From Gulbenkiania mobilis (GTDB lineage: Bacteria; Pseudomonadota; Gammaproteobacteria; Burkholderiales; Chromobacteriaceae): a stretch of DNA of 64,000 nucleotides. The position numbers and the translations under genes were made by a program. This document shows, piece after piece, positions 47,179 through 56,770 of this stretch (its first letter is position 1; every line of letters starts with the position of its first letter). The notes beneath the pieces were generated by a model, which saw only the letters and a list, made by a program, of their open reading frames with translations, was not told the DNA's origin and made no database searches. Location of the stretch: positions 62,001-126,000 of the forward strand of contig SMDA01000002.1 of NCBI GenBank assembly GCA_004346645.1. The letters are read 5' to 3'.

Positions 47179-48096
47179 TCATCGGTCCTTCGGATCGAGC
47201 GCGTCGCGCATGCCGTCACCGATGTAGTTGGCGCAGTAAAGGGTGACCGACAGCAGGCCGGCGGGGAACAGCAGGATCCACGGCGTGGTTTCCATCACGC
47301 CGGTACCGTCCTCGATCAGCACGCCCCAGCTCGTCATCGGCTCCTGAACCCCCAGTCCGAGGAAGGACAGCACCGACTCGGTCAGAATCACGCCGGGCAC
47401 GGTGACCGTGGTGTAGATCACCACGATGCCCAGCAGGTTGGGCACCACATGCCGGAAGATCAGTTTTGGGGTGGACACGCCGATGGCACGGGCTGCTTCC
47501 ACATACTCCTTGGACTTGATCGACAGTGTCTGACCTCGTACGACCCGCGCCATGTCCATCCACGAGAACACGGTGATCGTCAGCACCACCAAGTAGAACT
47601 CGCGGCCCAGCAGCGTCACCATCAGGATGGCGATCAGCAGGTAGGGCACGGCATACATCATGTCCACCAGGCGCATCATGAAGGCATCCACCTTGCCGCC
47701 GATGAAGCCGGCCGTGGCCCCCCAGACAATGCCGATCGTGACCGAGGCGATCGTGGCGAGCAGCCCCACCATCAGCGAGATGCGGCCGCCGATCAGGCAG
47801 CGCACCAGCAGGTCACGGCCCAGCTCGTCGGTACCGAAGAAGTGCATGTTGAGCGTGGTGGGCGGCATGCTCATCGCCTCCCAGTCGGTATCCTCATACG
47901 AGTGCGGCAGGACCATCGGCCCGAAGATACAGGCCAGCGTGATCAGGGTAAGGATGATCATGCTGGCAACCGCCGCCTTGTTGCGGAAGAAGCGGCGACG
48001 CGCATCCACCCAGGGGCTGCGGCCTTCCACCGGCGCATTGTTGAGCGCGTTATCCAGCGTGCCGGCAAGGGCGCTCTGTTTGGAACGGAAAAGCAT
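47179..48096 (-). CDS. oppC: Oligopeptide ABC transporter permease OppC
   Basis: 305 aa. An N-terminal cytosolic segment and membrane helix (RNKAAVASMIILTLITLACIFGPM) lead to the permease domain with the EAA loop RAIGVSTPKLIFRHVVPNL. It is the second of two transmembrane subunits. 14 bases separate it from oppB, 10 from oppD. Confidence 0.95.
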   Translation of the reverse strand: MLFRSKQSALAGTLDNALNNAPVEGRSPWVDARRRFFRNKAAVASMIILTLITLACIFGPMVLPHSYEDTDWEAMSMPPTTLNMHFFGTDELGRDLLVRCLIGGRISLMVGLLATIASVTIGIVWGATAGFIGGKVDAFMMRLVDMMYAVPYLLIAILMVTLLGREFYLVVLTITVFSWMDMARVVRGQTLSIKSKEYVEAARAIGVSTPKLIFRHVVPNLLGIVVIYTTVTVPGVILTESVLSFLGLGVQEPMTSWGVLIEDGTGVMETTPWILLFPAGLLSVTLYCANYIGDGMRDALDPKDR

Positions 48097-48110
48097 CGGT
48101 CGGCCCCCGG

Positions 48111-49031
48111 TCAGTAACGGATCTTGGGATCGAGCAGGGCATAAGCCAGATCGACCAGAAGGTTGAGAAGGACGGCCACGACCGTCACCAGCACCACCAG
48201 GCCCAGCACCAGCGTGTAGTCGCGGTTGGAGGCGCCGTTGACGATCAGCTTGCCAAGACCGGGCAGCGAGAACACCGACTCGGTCACCACTGCGGAGGTG
48301 ATCGAAGAAATGGCCAGCGGCCCGATCACCGACACCACCGGCAGCAGCGCCGGCTTGAGCGCATGGCGCACCACGATGGTGCGCAGCGGCAGCCCCTTGG
48401 CACGGGCAGTGCGGATGAAGTTGCTGTTGAGCACCTCGATCAGGCTGCCACGCATCACGCGTCCGATGGTGGACACATTGATGAAGGTGAGCAGGGCCAT
48501 CGGCAGGATCATGTAGCGCACGTCAAAGCCGTCCCAGCCGCCAGCCGGCATCCAGCCCAGCCAGATGGCGAACACCAAGATCAGCACCGGGCCGATCACG
48601 AAGGACGGGAAGGCGCTGCCAACGTTGCCCAGCAGCATCACGAAGTAATCCACGATGCTGTTCTGACGCAGTGCGGCCACGGTACCCAGCAGCACGCCGA
48701 TCAGCACCGAGATCAGCAGCGAACCGCCACCAATGGTGAGCGAGACGGGCAGGGCCTTGGCCACCAGATCGTTCACGCTCCAGTCCGCATAGCGGAAGGA
48801 TGCGCCCAAGTCGCCCTGCAGCAGGCTCTTGAGGTAATACAGGTATTGCTGCCACAGGGGCAGGTCGAGGTGATACTTCGCCTGCAGGTTGGCCATCACG
48901 GCAGCGGACACCTTGCGTTCGCCGTCGAACGGACCGCCCGGCGTGGCGTGCAGCATCAGATAGCACACGGTGATGACGAGCAGCAGCGTCGGAATCGTCA
49001 TCAGGACGCGTCGGAAAGTATAGGACCACAT
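48111..49031 (-). CDS. oppB: Oligopeptide ABC transporter permease OppB
   Basis: 306 aa. N-terminal MWSYTFRRVLMTIPTLLLVITVCYLML membrane helix, then the permease domain with EAA loop RTARAKGLPLRTIVVRHALK and a final helix region. Lies 205 bases downstream of oppA, a gap with strong hairpins that probably reduces expression relative to the binding protein. Confidence 0.95.
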   Translation of the reverse strand: MWSYTFRRVLMTIPTLLLVITVCYLMLHATPGGPFDGERKVSAAVMANLQAKYHLDLPLWQQYLYYLKSLLQGDLGASFRYADWSVNDLVAKALPVSLTIGGGSLLISVLIGVLLGTVAALRQNSIVDYFVMLLGNVGSAFPSFVIGPVLILVFAIWLGWMPAGGWDGFDVRYMILPMALLTFINVSTIGRVMRGSLIEVLNSNFIRTARAKGLPLRTIVVRHALKPALLPVVSVIGPLAISSITSAVVTESVFSLPGLGKLIVNGASNRDYTLVLGLVVLVTVVAVLLNLLVDLAYALLDPKIRY

Positions 49032-49160
49032 GGGTGAGAGAACTCCATCCGTGACAGTCTCGTCTCCTTAACCGGGCTAGCCTTGTGGGCAGGCCGTGAA
49101 AGAGAAGGACCGGGCGGGACACGTCCGGTCCGTCAAGACTTCGGTAGCGCTTCAGGGCAG

Positions 49161-49220
49161 AGCCCGGAAGTTCGTGAGAACCCCGGGCTCAGTGCGAATC
49201 CGGCAGCGGGCAGCTGCCGG
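49161..49220 (-). terminator. Tandem hairpins between oppA and oppB
   Basis: First hairpin: AGCCCGG (49161-49167) with CCGGGCT (49183-49189), with inner GTTC/GAAC. Second: CCGGCAGC (49200-49207) with GCTGCCGG (49213-49220). They follow the oppA stop by 16 bases, which suits partial termination or stabilisation of the oppA message. No clear U-run. The rest of the 205-base gap shows nothing else. Confidence 0.5.
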
Positions 49221-49236
49221 AACCTGGTGTGCAGGC

Positions 49237-50859
49237 TTAGTGCTTGATGATGTACAGGTCCTTGCTGCGATAGCGGTCCATCGGGTTCTTCAGCGAGTAG
49301 CCCCCAACGTACGACTTCACCAGACGCGGCACGGTGTACTGCAGCAGCGGCAGCATCGGATAGTCTTCCATCACCAGCTTGGCTGCCTGGGTCAGCAGCT
49401 GCTTGCGCTTGGCCGCATCCTGCGAGGCATTACCCTGCTTGATCAACTCCTCTGCCTTCGGGTTGCAGTTGAAGTTGTCGTTCTGGTCGGACTTGCACTG
49501 TACCAGCGTGAGGAAGGTGGTTGCGTCGTTGTAGTCAGCCACCCAGCCGTTACGGGCGATCTGGAAGTCACCGTCATGACGCTTCTTCAGCAGCACCTTG
49601 AATTCCATGTTCTCGAGCTGAGTATCCAGGCCGAGCTTGGTCTTCCACTCGGAAGCGGCGAAGATCGCCATCTTCTTGTGGTATTCGCTGGTGTTGTAGG
49701 TGAACTTGATCTTGGTGCCCGGCTTCACGCCAGCAGCGGCGAGCAGCTTCCTGGCTTCCTCGACACGTTTGGCCATCGGCCAGCTGGCCCAGTCGTAGGT
49801 GGTCACATCGGCGCCACTGGTGCCGCGCACGATCACGCCATAGGCAGGAACCTGACCGTCGGCGGTGATCTTCTTGGCCAGGATGTCACGGTCGATGACC
49901 ATCGACAGCGCCTTGCGCACACGCACGTCCTTCAGCAGCGGATCCTTGTTGTTGAAGCTGTAGTAGCGCAGGCCCAGCATCGGCGCATTGCGGATGTCTT
50001 TCGGGAACTCGGCCTTGTACTTGTCGTAGGTGCCGGGGGGCAGCTGGTAGACCCAGTCGTTCTCACCCGACTGGAACAGCTTCACATCGGCATAGCCGTC
50101 TTCAACCGGCAGATAGGTGACGCGGGTCAGCTGGACGTTCTTGGCATCCCAATACTGTGGGTTCTTTTCCAGGACCACCTTGCTGTTGACCTGCCAGTCC
50201 TTGAGAACGAAGGCGCCGTTGCTCACCATCTTGCCCGGCTTGGTCCAGTCCTTGCCGTACTTCTCGACAGCGGCCTTGGGCACCGGGCCCAGGTTCAGGT
50301 TGGAGACAACGTCCGGCAGGAAGGCGACCGGATACGGAGTCTTCACTTCCAGGGTGTACTTGTCGAGGGCCTTGATACCCAGCTCGGCCGGCTTCTTCTT
50401 GCCTTCGGCCACTTCCAGGCCGTTCAGGACGAACGTGCCGTAGGTACTGGCGTACGGCGAAGCAGTCTTCGGATCGAGGAAACGCTGCCAGCCGTAGACG
50501 AAATCATCGGCGGTCACCGGGGTGCCATCCGACCACTTGGCATTCTTGCGCAGGTTGAAGACCCAGGTCGTCGGATCTTTCTGCTTCCAGGTTTCGGCCA
50601 CGCCCGGCACGACCTTGCCGTCGGCATCGGTCGCGGTCAGACCTTCGAAGAGGTCACGGGTCAGGTTGTTGGCCCCTACGGACTCGGCGATGGCCGGATC
50701 CAGGGTTTCGGTTTCGGAACCGTTGTTACGAACCAGCTCCTGTTTGGGGCTGAGTTGAACGCCAGCGGGTACCTTGGCGGCGAGGGCAGCACCCGAAACG
50801 CCAGCCAAAGCCAGTGCAACCGATGCAGCAACCATACGAAGCGCGGTCTTGTGCGTCAT
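49237..50859 (-). CDS. oppA: Oligopeptide-binding protein OppA
   Basis: 540 aa periplasmic SBP_bac_5 protein. A signal peptide (MVAASVALALAGVSGAALA) is followed by LSPKQELVRNNGSETETLDPAI, FNLRKNAKWSDGTPVTADDF and the two-lobe peptide-binding fold. The start ATG has AGGAGAG upstream. First gene of oppABCDF; imports peptides as nitrogen or signal source and may recycle murein peptides. Confidence 0.95.
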   Translation of the reverse strand: MTHKTALRMVAASVALALAGVSGAALAAKVPAGVQLSPKQELVRNNGSETETLDPAIAESVGANNLTRDLFEGLTATDADGKVVPGVAETWKQKDPTTWVFNLRKNAKWSDGTPVTADDFVYGWQRFLDPKTASPYASTYGTFVLNGLEVAEGKKKPAELGIKALDKYTLEVKTPYPVAFLPDVVSNLNLGPVPKAAVEKYGKDWTKPGKMVSNGAFVLKDWQVNSKVVLEKNPQYWDAKNVQLTRVTYLPVEDGYADVKLFQSGENDWVYQLPPGTYDKYKAEFPKDIRNAPMLGLRYYSFNNKDPLLKDVRVRKALSMVIDRDILAKKITADGQVPAYGVIVRGTSGADVTTYDWASWPMAKRVEEARKLLAAAGVKPGTKIKFTYNTSEYHKKMAIFAASEWKTKLGLDTQLENMEFKVLLKKRHDGDFQIARNGWVADYNDATTFLTLVQCKSDQNDNFNCNPKAEELIKQGNASQDAAKRKQLLTQAAKLVMEDYPMLPLLQYTVPRLVKSYVGGYSLKNPMDRYRSKDLYIIKH

Positions 50860-51028
50860 TCGCCTACTCTCCTGTTTTGTAGTGTGAGCCCCGGATTCAC
50901 GGGTTTGGGTGAATTGTCTCCACTCGATTGTCTACCGGAGTGGGGCGGCCAATTATGCGCCCGCTTTTTCGGCCACTTCAACCCCTGCCAGAAGAATGTG
51001 ACAAAGGTTTGACGCAGGTCGTAGCGTT

Positions 51029-54000
51029 TCATCTACTTTGCTGATTCAGGAAAGCATTTTCCACTGCGGAATACGCGCATGGCACTACAAGCAGCGTCAG
51101 CAGCGTGGAAGACACCATGCCGCCGATCACGGCCACGGCCAGAGGGCCGTTGGTTTCGGCCCCGGCACCGAAGCCCAGTGCAGCCGGCAGCATCGCCAGC
51201 ACCACGGTAAGCGACGTCATGAGCACCGGGCGCAGACGCACGGGGCAGCTTGCACCGAGTGCTTCGTCCACCCGCATCCCCTGGGCGCGATACTGGTTGG
51301 TGACGTCGACCAGCAGGATGGCGTTTTTGGCCACCAGCCCGATCAGCAGTACCAGGCCGATGACCGAATAGACGTTGAGGGTCTGTCCGGCCAGCCACAG
51401 CGCGGCCAGCCCGCCCACCAGCGCCAGCGGTTCGGCCAGCATGATCACGGCCGGCTGCACGAAGGAATTGAACTGTGCGGCCAGGATCAGATAGAGCATT
51501 AGCGAGGCGAGCCCGAACACTAGCAGCAGTTCGCCACCGGTGCGTGTCAGCTCGCGCGCCTCGCCGGTGAACTCGACCCGATAGCCGGGCGGCAGGGTGT
51601 CGCTGGCCACCGTGCGCACCGTGTCGATGGCTTCGGCCAAGGGCAGTTCCGGCGAGGCCGAGAGCCCCACCGAATACATCAGTGCCATGCGCTCGATCTG
51701 GTTGGACCCCAGCACCGGGCGGATATCGGCCACGCTCGACAGGGGCACCGGCACATCGCCGGCACCCTTGAGGTAGATGGCCGACAGGTCTTCCGGACGG
51801 GTCAGCGCGGTATCCGTGGCCTTGAGCCGGATGGAGTAGCGCTCCCCATCGCCGTCGGAGAAGTTGCCCACGTCGCTGCCGGCAGTCAGCAGATTGATGG
51901 CATCGAGCACGTCGCGCGTGGAGAAGCCGGCACGGGCGGCCGCCTCGCGGCGCACCTGCACCGAAAGCTTGGGCAACTGGCTTTCGCTGTCGGTGTCCGG
52001 GCGGCCCAGCCCCGGAACTTCGGCCAACCGCTCGCTCAGGGCGGCGGCGCCCTGCCGGGCCTTTTCCAGGTCGGGCCCGACGATGGCGAACTTCAGCTTG
52101 CCGCCGCGACTTTCGCCCACGCGCGGATAGGGGTTGGCCATGATGCGCGCACCCGCCACGCCCGCCAGCGGTCGCCGCAGGGCATCGATGATTTCGGCCT
52201 GGCTGCGGTGGCGCTCGCTGCGCGGCTTGAGGCGCACCATCATGTTGGTCTGGTTGGCCGAAGTGCCGGTGAAGCCGCCGACAATCGACAGCACGTTCTC
52301 CACCTCAGGCACCCGCCGCAACAGTGCCTCGACCTGGCGGGTGCGGCTATCCGTGTAGGCGACGCTGGACCCCACCGGGGTGCGTACCGACACCATGAAG
52401 CGGCTCTCGTCTTCCTGTGGGTAGAACTCGGCCTTCAGCACCAGTCCGATCGCCGCACCGGCCATTACCAGCAGTAGCGACACCCCCAGCACCGCGGCGC
52501 GGCGGGCCAGCGCCCAAGCCAAGAGGCGGCGGTAGCCGGATTCCAGTCGCTCGAACTGTCGCTCGAACCAGCGGTAAAGCGGGCCGTGACCAGTCGCTGC
52601 CTTGAGGAAGCGCGAGCACAGCATCGGTGTAAGCGTCACAGACACCACCAGCGACACCAGCACGCCCACCGACACCACCACAGCAAAGGTGTTGAACAGC
52701 CGTCCAACGGTACTGGTGAGGAAGATCACCGGCAGGAAGATCGCCACCAGCGACAGCGTGGCCGCCACCACGGCGAACACCACCTCGCTGGCGCCCCGGA
52801 TGGCCGCCGGCTCGGGTGCCTCGCCGGCCTCCTCGCGGCGGTGAATCGCCTCCAGCACCACGATGGCGTCGTCCACCACCACGCCGATCAGCAGCAGCAG
52901 GGCCAGCAGGGTGATGGTGTTGAAGGTGTAGCCCATGAAGTACATCAGAGCCACGGCGCCCAGCAGGGATACCGGAATGGCCAGCGAGATGATCAGTGTC
53001 GCGCGCCAGTTGCGCAGGAACAGCCACACCACCAGTGCGGCCAGTAGCGTGCCCTCCACAAGATGGTCCTTCAGGGCCGCCACCATCTCGTTGATGAAGT
53101 CGGCGGTGTTGGAGGCCACGGTCAGCGACAGCCCGGACGGCAAGGCCGGACGGACCTGCGTATCCAGCCTGCGCAACACTTCGGCGGCAATCGCCACCGT
53201 ATTGGTGTTGGGGATGCGAACGATGCCGATGCTGATCGTGGGCTTGCCGTCCAGCCGTGCGTAACTGCGCACATCACCCTCGCCGTCGATCACCTGCGCC
53301 ACATCCGACAGGCGCACCGGCGCCTCGCCCCGCCAACCGATGACCAGGCCCTCCAGCGCGCGCACCGAGTGGAACTCCTGATCCAGGTCCACCAGATATT
53401 CGCGCGGCCCGGCGGTGAGATAGCCACCCGCTTCCTGACGATGCTCGCGGGCAAAGGCGTTCTTGATATCCTGCGCCGTCAGCCGGTAGGCGGCCAGTCG
53501 CACAGGATCCACCTCGACGCGGATCACGCGCTCGCCCCGGCCTCGCACCTGCACTTCACCGACGCCGTCGATCGTCTCCAGCTGCTTGCGAATCACGCTA
53601 TCGGCGTAGCGGTACAGCTCCCGCTCCGTGCGGTCGCCGGTAAGAGTGAGGTACATGATGGCCGAGGCATTGGCATCGGTCTTGGTAATGACCGGTGCGT
53701 CGGCCTCGTCGGGCAGACGCCGCCGCGCACGCTCCATCTTGGCCTGCACCTCGTTGAAGGCCACGTCGATGTCCTTGTCGAGGGCAAAGGTGATGCGCAC
53801 CGTTGAGCGACCGATCGACGAGGTGGACTCGAGAATGTCGATGCCCGGGACGCTGTTGACCGCGGCTTCGATGACCTGGGTGACGCTCTGGTCGATCACG
53901 TCGGGCGAGGCACCAGTCAGCGTGGTGGTGATGGACAGGGTAGGCTGCTCGATGGCCGGATAGCGGTCCACCCCGATGCGCTGGTAGGCCACCACGCCAA

Positions 54001-54070
54001 GCAGCACCACCACCGCGGACAATACGAACGCCAGCACATGCCGACGTACGAACAGGGCAATCAGGTTCAC
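51029..54070 (-). CDS. RND (HAE1) family multidrug efflux transporter
   Basis: 1013 aa with the twelve membrane helices and two large periplasmic loops of AcrB-type pumps. Proton relay residues are visible in TM4 (GVVVDDAIVVLEAIHRREE) and TM10 (GLVAKNAILLVDVTNQYR). The N-terminus is MNLIALFVRRHVLAFVLSAVV (start GTG at 54070, GTGA overlap with the adaptor gene). It expels drugs, dyes or similar compounds in exchange for protons. No outer membrane factor gene is next to it, so it must use one encoded elsewhere. One-mismatch copies of the repeated 12-mer lie at 52019-52030 and 52251-52262. Confidence 0.94.
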   Translation of the reverse strand: MNLIALFVRRHVLAFVLSAVVVLLGVVAYQRIGVDRYPAIEQPTLSITTTLTGASPDVIDQSVTQVIEAAVNSVPGIDILESTSSIGRSTVRITFALDKDIDVAFNEVQAKMERARRRLPDEADAPVITKTDANASAIMYLTLTGDRTERELYRYADSVIRKQLETIDGVGEVQVRGRGERVIRVEVDPVRLAAYRLTAQDIKNAFAREHRQEAGGYLTAGPREYLVDLDQEFHSVRALEGLVIGWRGEAPVRLSDVAQVIDGEGDVRSYARLDGKPTISIGIVRIPNTNTVAIAAEVLRRLDTQVRPALPSGLSLTVASNTADFINEMVAALKDHLVEGTLLAALVVWLFLRNWRATLIISLAIPVSLLGAVALMYFMGYTFNTITLLALLLLIGVVVDDAIVVLEAIHRREEAGEAPEPAAIRGASEVVFAVVAATLSLVAIFLPVIFLTSTVGRLFNTFAVVVSVGVLVSLVVSVTLTPMLCSRFLKAATGHGPLYRWFERQFERLESGYRRLLAWALARRAAVLGVSLLLVMAGAAIGLVLKAEFYPQEDESRFMVSVRTPVGSSVAYTDSRTRQVEALLRRVPEVENVLSIVGGFTGTSANQTNMMVRLKPRSERHRSQAEIIDALRRPLAGVAGARIMANPYPRVGESRGGKLKFAIVGPDLEKARQGAAALSERLAEVPGLGRPDTDSESQLPKLSVQVRREAAARAGFSTRDVLDAINLLTAGSDVGNFSDGDGERYSIRLKATDTALTRPEDLSAIYLKGAGDVPVPLSSVADIRPVLGSNQIERMALMYSVGLSASPELPLAEAIDTVRTVASDTLPPGYRVEFTGEARELTRTGGELLLVFGLASLMLYLILAAQFNSFVQPAVIMLAEPLALVGGLAALWLAGQTLNVYSVIGLVLLIGLVAKNAILLVDVTNQYRAQGMRVDEALGASCPVRLRPVLMTSLTVVLAMLPAALGFGAGAETNGPLAVAVIGGMVSSTLLTLLVVPCAYSAVENAFLNQQSR

Positions 54071-55194
54071 GCCCGGGCCTCCTGCGGCGCCGACGCGCCT
54101 TTCCGGCCGGGCTTGCCGCCCGGCGGTGCTACAAGACGGATGCGGCTGGAAGGCGAGAGGAAGCCGGCACCATCCACCACTACACGTTCGCCTGCCTTCA
54201 GGCCGGCCAATATCTCCACGTAGCCGTCGCTTTCCAGGCCGGTGGACACTTTGCGTTCCTCAACCCGCTCCCCCCGCGCCAAGTACACCACGCGCCCGGC
54301 CGGGCGCTCGACCACTGCCAGGGCAGGGATGGCCAGACCGGTGCGTTCGGCCAACCTCACCTCGGCCGGTAGTGTGGTCCCCGCCAAGGCGAACCCCGCC
54401 GGCAGGGACGCATAGGCAATACGGGCACGGCTGGCCGTATCCAGCGTGGCGCGCACCTCTTCCAAGCGGGTGCGCACCTGCGCTCCGTCCTCGCCGAGCA
54501 CCACCGTCATCCCCGGTGCCAGACGGTCGGCCGCGCTACCGCCCACGGCGATGCGGGCGCGTCGTGCGCCGGCGCCCTGCAGGCGGAACAGCACCCGCCC
54601 GGTGCTAACCACGTCACCCGGCTGGACCTCACGCGTCTCGATTACCCCGGACACCGGTGCCACCACGGTTGCCCGGGCCGTATCGCGGCGGCGGCTGGCA
54701 GCGGTGGCCTGTGCCGCAGCCAATTGTTTCTCCAGCGCGGCCTGCTGCGCGCGCGAGGTGGTCACGGCAGCCTCCGACACGAAACCCTGCGCCCGCAGGG
54801 CCTCGTCACGCCGGGTCTTGGCCGTCTGGTCGGCCAGCAGCGCAACGAGGCGTGCCACCTCCGCCTCGGCAGCCACGCGCGTGTCGGACAGGGTGGCGGC
54901 ATCCAGCCGGGCCAGCACCTGCCCGGCACGTACCGACTGTCCGGCCTGGACCTCAACACTCAGCACCCGCCCCCCTACCTCGGCAGCGACCTGCGGCGTG
55001 TCACGTGCCTCGATCTCCGCATACGCCCGCACCGTCTGCGCCAGCGGTCGCTCGGCGGCAGGGGCCACCGTCACGGTAACCGGCGGCGGCCCTTTCTTGC
55101 GCCCACCGCCTTTGTCCGTGCCGTTCTCGCCGGCCGGTTTGCCAGAACAGGCAGTCAGTACCATTACAAGCGCGCAGAGGGTGAAGAGACGCAT
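54067..55194 (-). CDS. RND efflux periplasmic adaptor (membrane fusion protein)
   Basis: 375 aa. The signal peptide ends in LVMVLTACSG, a lipobox, so it is a lipoprotein. A biotinyl-lipoyl-like core is split by a coiled-coil hairpin (LLADQTAKTRRDEALRAQGFVSEAAVTTS, with EKQLAAAQATAA), followed by beta-barrel and membrane-proximal domains. It joins the adjacent RND transporter to an outer membrane channel. Start at ATG 55194. It holds an exact repeat 12-mer (54346-54357, read as RLAER). Confidence 0.92.
   Translation of the reverse strand: MRLFTLCALVMVLTACSGKPAGENGTDKGGGRKKGPPPVTVTVAPAAERPLAQTVRAYAEIEARDTPQVAAEVGGRVLSVEVQAGQSVRAGQVLARLDAATLSDTRVAAEAEVARLVALLADQTAKTRRDEALRAQGFVSEAAVTTSRAQQAALEKQLAAAQATAASRRRDTARATVVAPVSGVIETREVQPGDVVSTGRVLFRLQGAGARRARIAVGGSAADRLAPGMTVVLGEDGAQVRTRLEEVRATLDTASRARIAYASLPAGFALAGTTLPAEVRLAERTGLAIPALAVVERPAGRVVYLARGERVEERKVSTGLESDGYVEILAGLKAGERVVVDGAGFLSPSSRIRLVAPPGGKPGRKGASAPQEARA
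54346..54357 (-). repeat. Copy of repeated 12-mer AGGTTGGCCGAA, inside the efflux adaptor gene
   Basis: Exact copy on the minus strand, read as R-L-A-E-R. Confidence 0.7.
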
Positions 55195-55301
55195 GGCGGT
55201 CCGCAAAGAGTGGAAGTGGAAAGGGAAGGCGGGCATCTTAGCCCGGGGCCCATGACAAGCGTGAGAGGGGTTCACAGTCGTTAACCATTTTCCAGCGAAA
55301 A

Positions 55302-55321
55302 CGCCCGGGTAAACCCGGGCG
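55302..55321 (-). terminator. Rho-independent terminator of pyrC
   Basis: CGCCCGGG (55302-55309) with CCCGGGCG (55314-55321), 4-base loop; on the minus strand it is followed by TTTTCGCTGG. Lies 22 bases after the pyrC stop. Confidence 0.75.
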
Positions 55322-55342
55322 CTTGCTGGCGGAGCACGGCCG

Positions 55343-56374
55343 TCAGTCGGCCAGCTTCCAGCGTAGGGTTTCTCCCGCCCGCAGTGGAACCAGCACGGTA
55401 TCGCCGTACGGCAGGCTAGCCGGCACCGGCCAGCTCTCCCGCACCAGCGTCACGGTCTCGCTGTTGCGCGGCAGACCGTAGAAGTCCGGTCCGTGGAAGC
55501 TGGCAAACGCTTCCAGCCGGTCCAGGGCGTCTGCCTCCTCGAACGCTTCGGCGTACAGTTCGAGGGCTGCGTGGGCAGTGTACATGCCGGCGCAGCCACA
55601 GGCCGCCTCTTTGGCGCCCTGCGCGTGCGGTGCGCTGTCAGTGCCGAGGAAGAAACGGGGCGAGCCGGACGTGGCGGCCTTCAGCAGCGCCTGGCGGTGC
55701 TGCTCGCGCTTGAGTACCGGCAGACAGTAGTGATGCGGACGGATGCCACCGGTGAAGAGCGCATTGCGGTTCATCAGCAGATGGTGCGCGGTGATAGTGG
55801 CCGCAACGTTGGCCGAAGCCTGCGCCACATACTCGGCCGCCTCGCGTGTGGTGATGTGCTCGAACACCACGCGCAGTTGCGGCAGGCGACGCACGAGGGG
55901 CTCGAATACACGCTCGATGAACACCGCTTCCCGGTCGAACACATCGACGTCCGGGTCGGTCACTTCGCCGTGCACCAGCAGCGGCAGCCCCGACTCGGCC
56001 ATCGCCTCCAGCGCGGGCATCGCCTTGTCGATCGCGGTAACGCCCGCGTCGGAGTTGGTGGTGGCACCGGCCGGATAGAGCTTCACCCCATGGATGAAGC
56101 CGCTGGCGCGTGCACGACGGATCTCTTCGGCCGACGTATTGTCGGTGAGGTACAGCGTCATCAGCGGCTCGAAGCGGCTGCCCGCAGGCCGCGCGGCCAG
56201 GATGCGCGCTCGGTAGGCTGCGGCAGCCTCCACCGTGGTGACGGGCGGTCTAAGGTTGGGCATCACGATGGCGCGGCCCATCTGGCGGCAGGTATCGGGC
56301 AGGACAGCGGCCATGGCTGCGTCGTCGCGCAGGTGCAGGTGCCAGTCGTCGGGACGGGTAAGGGTCAGATGCAC
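55343..56374 (-). CDS. pyrC: Dihydroorotase
   Basis: 343 aa, class II dihydroorotase of pyrimidine synthesis. Metal-binding [10 protein letters not shown], the carboxylated-lysine region [39 protein letters not shown] and the catalytic [15 protein letters not shown] are present. ATG start at 56374. Single gene with its own terminator. Confidence 0.97.
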   Translation of the reverse strand: MHLTLTRPDDWHLHLRDDAAMAAVLPDTCRQMGRAIVMPNLRPPVTTVEAAAAYRARILAARPAGSRFEPLMTLYLTDNTSAEEIRRARASGFIHGVKLYPAGATTNSDAGVTAIDKAMPALEAMAESGLPLLVHGEVTDPDVDVFDREAVFIERVFEPLVRRLPQLRVVFEHITTREAAEYVAQASANVAATITAHHLLMNRNALFTGGIRPHHYCLPVLKREQHRQALLKAATSGSPRFFLGTDSAPHAQGAKEAACGCAGMYTAHAALELYAEAFEEADALDRLEAFASFHGPDFYGLPRNSETVTLVRESWPVPASLPYGDTVLVPLRAGETLRWKLAD

Positions 56375-56424
56375 GGGGTTCTCTCGCAGGGCAGGAAGTG
56401 TTACAGCATAACATTGACCAGCGC

Positions 56425-56655
56425 TTACTTGCGCTTGAGCACCATGCGGAACTTGCCGTCGGGCGTGGTTTCCGATGTCAGCAATGCATTACCGGTCTGA
56501 CGGCAAAACGCCTCGAAATCCTTGGGTGCCCCCGGGTCGGTGGCCAGCACCTCCAGCACCTGGCCGCTCTCGAGTTCGGCCAGGGCCTTCTTGGCGCGCA
56601 AAATGGGCAAGGGGCAGTTCAGCCCGGAAAGGTCGATGGAACGGTCTATCTGCAT
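56425..56655 (-). CDS. TusA family sulfur carrier protein
   Basis: 76 aa. [22 protein letters not shown] carries the CPxP motif with the persulfide cysteine; the fold is beta-alpha-beta-alpha-beta-beta. The length and the VLKRK end suit a TusA/YeeD-type carrier, which passes sulfur in tRNA thiolation or cofactor synthesis; which one is unclear because no partner gene is near. ATG 56655 follows GGAGAG. Confidence 0.87.
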   Translation of the reverse strand: MQIDRSIDLSGLNCPLPILRAKKALAELESGQVLEVLATDPGAPKDFEAFCRQTGNALLTSETTPDGKFRMVLKRK

Positions 56656-56770
56656 GGCACTCTCCGCCGCGGCAATCTTGCCGCCACAATCGGTTACAAT
56701 GGATTTGGCCATTTTAAGGCCGACCCGCGCACCGCGCCCAACTTTCCCATTACCGGACTGCCCCCATCGC

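Noticed and set aside
49096-51012. Long plus-strand open frame antisense to oppA
   Set aside because: Antisense shadow of a clear OppA with signal peptide and solute-binding motifs.
56678-56700. TTGCCG and TACAAT as a promoter for the NRDE gene
   Set aside because: The spacing is only 11 bases, too short for a sigma-70 promoter.
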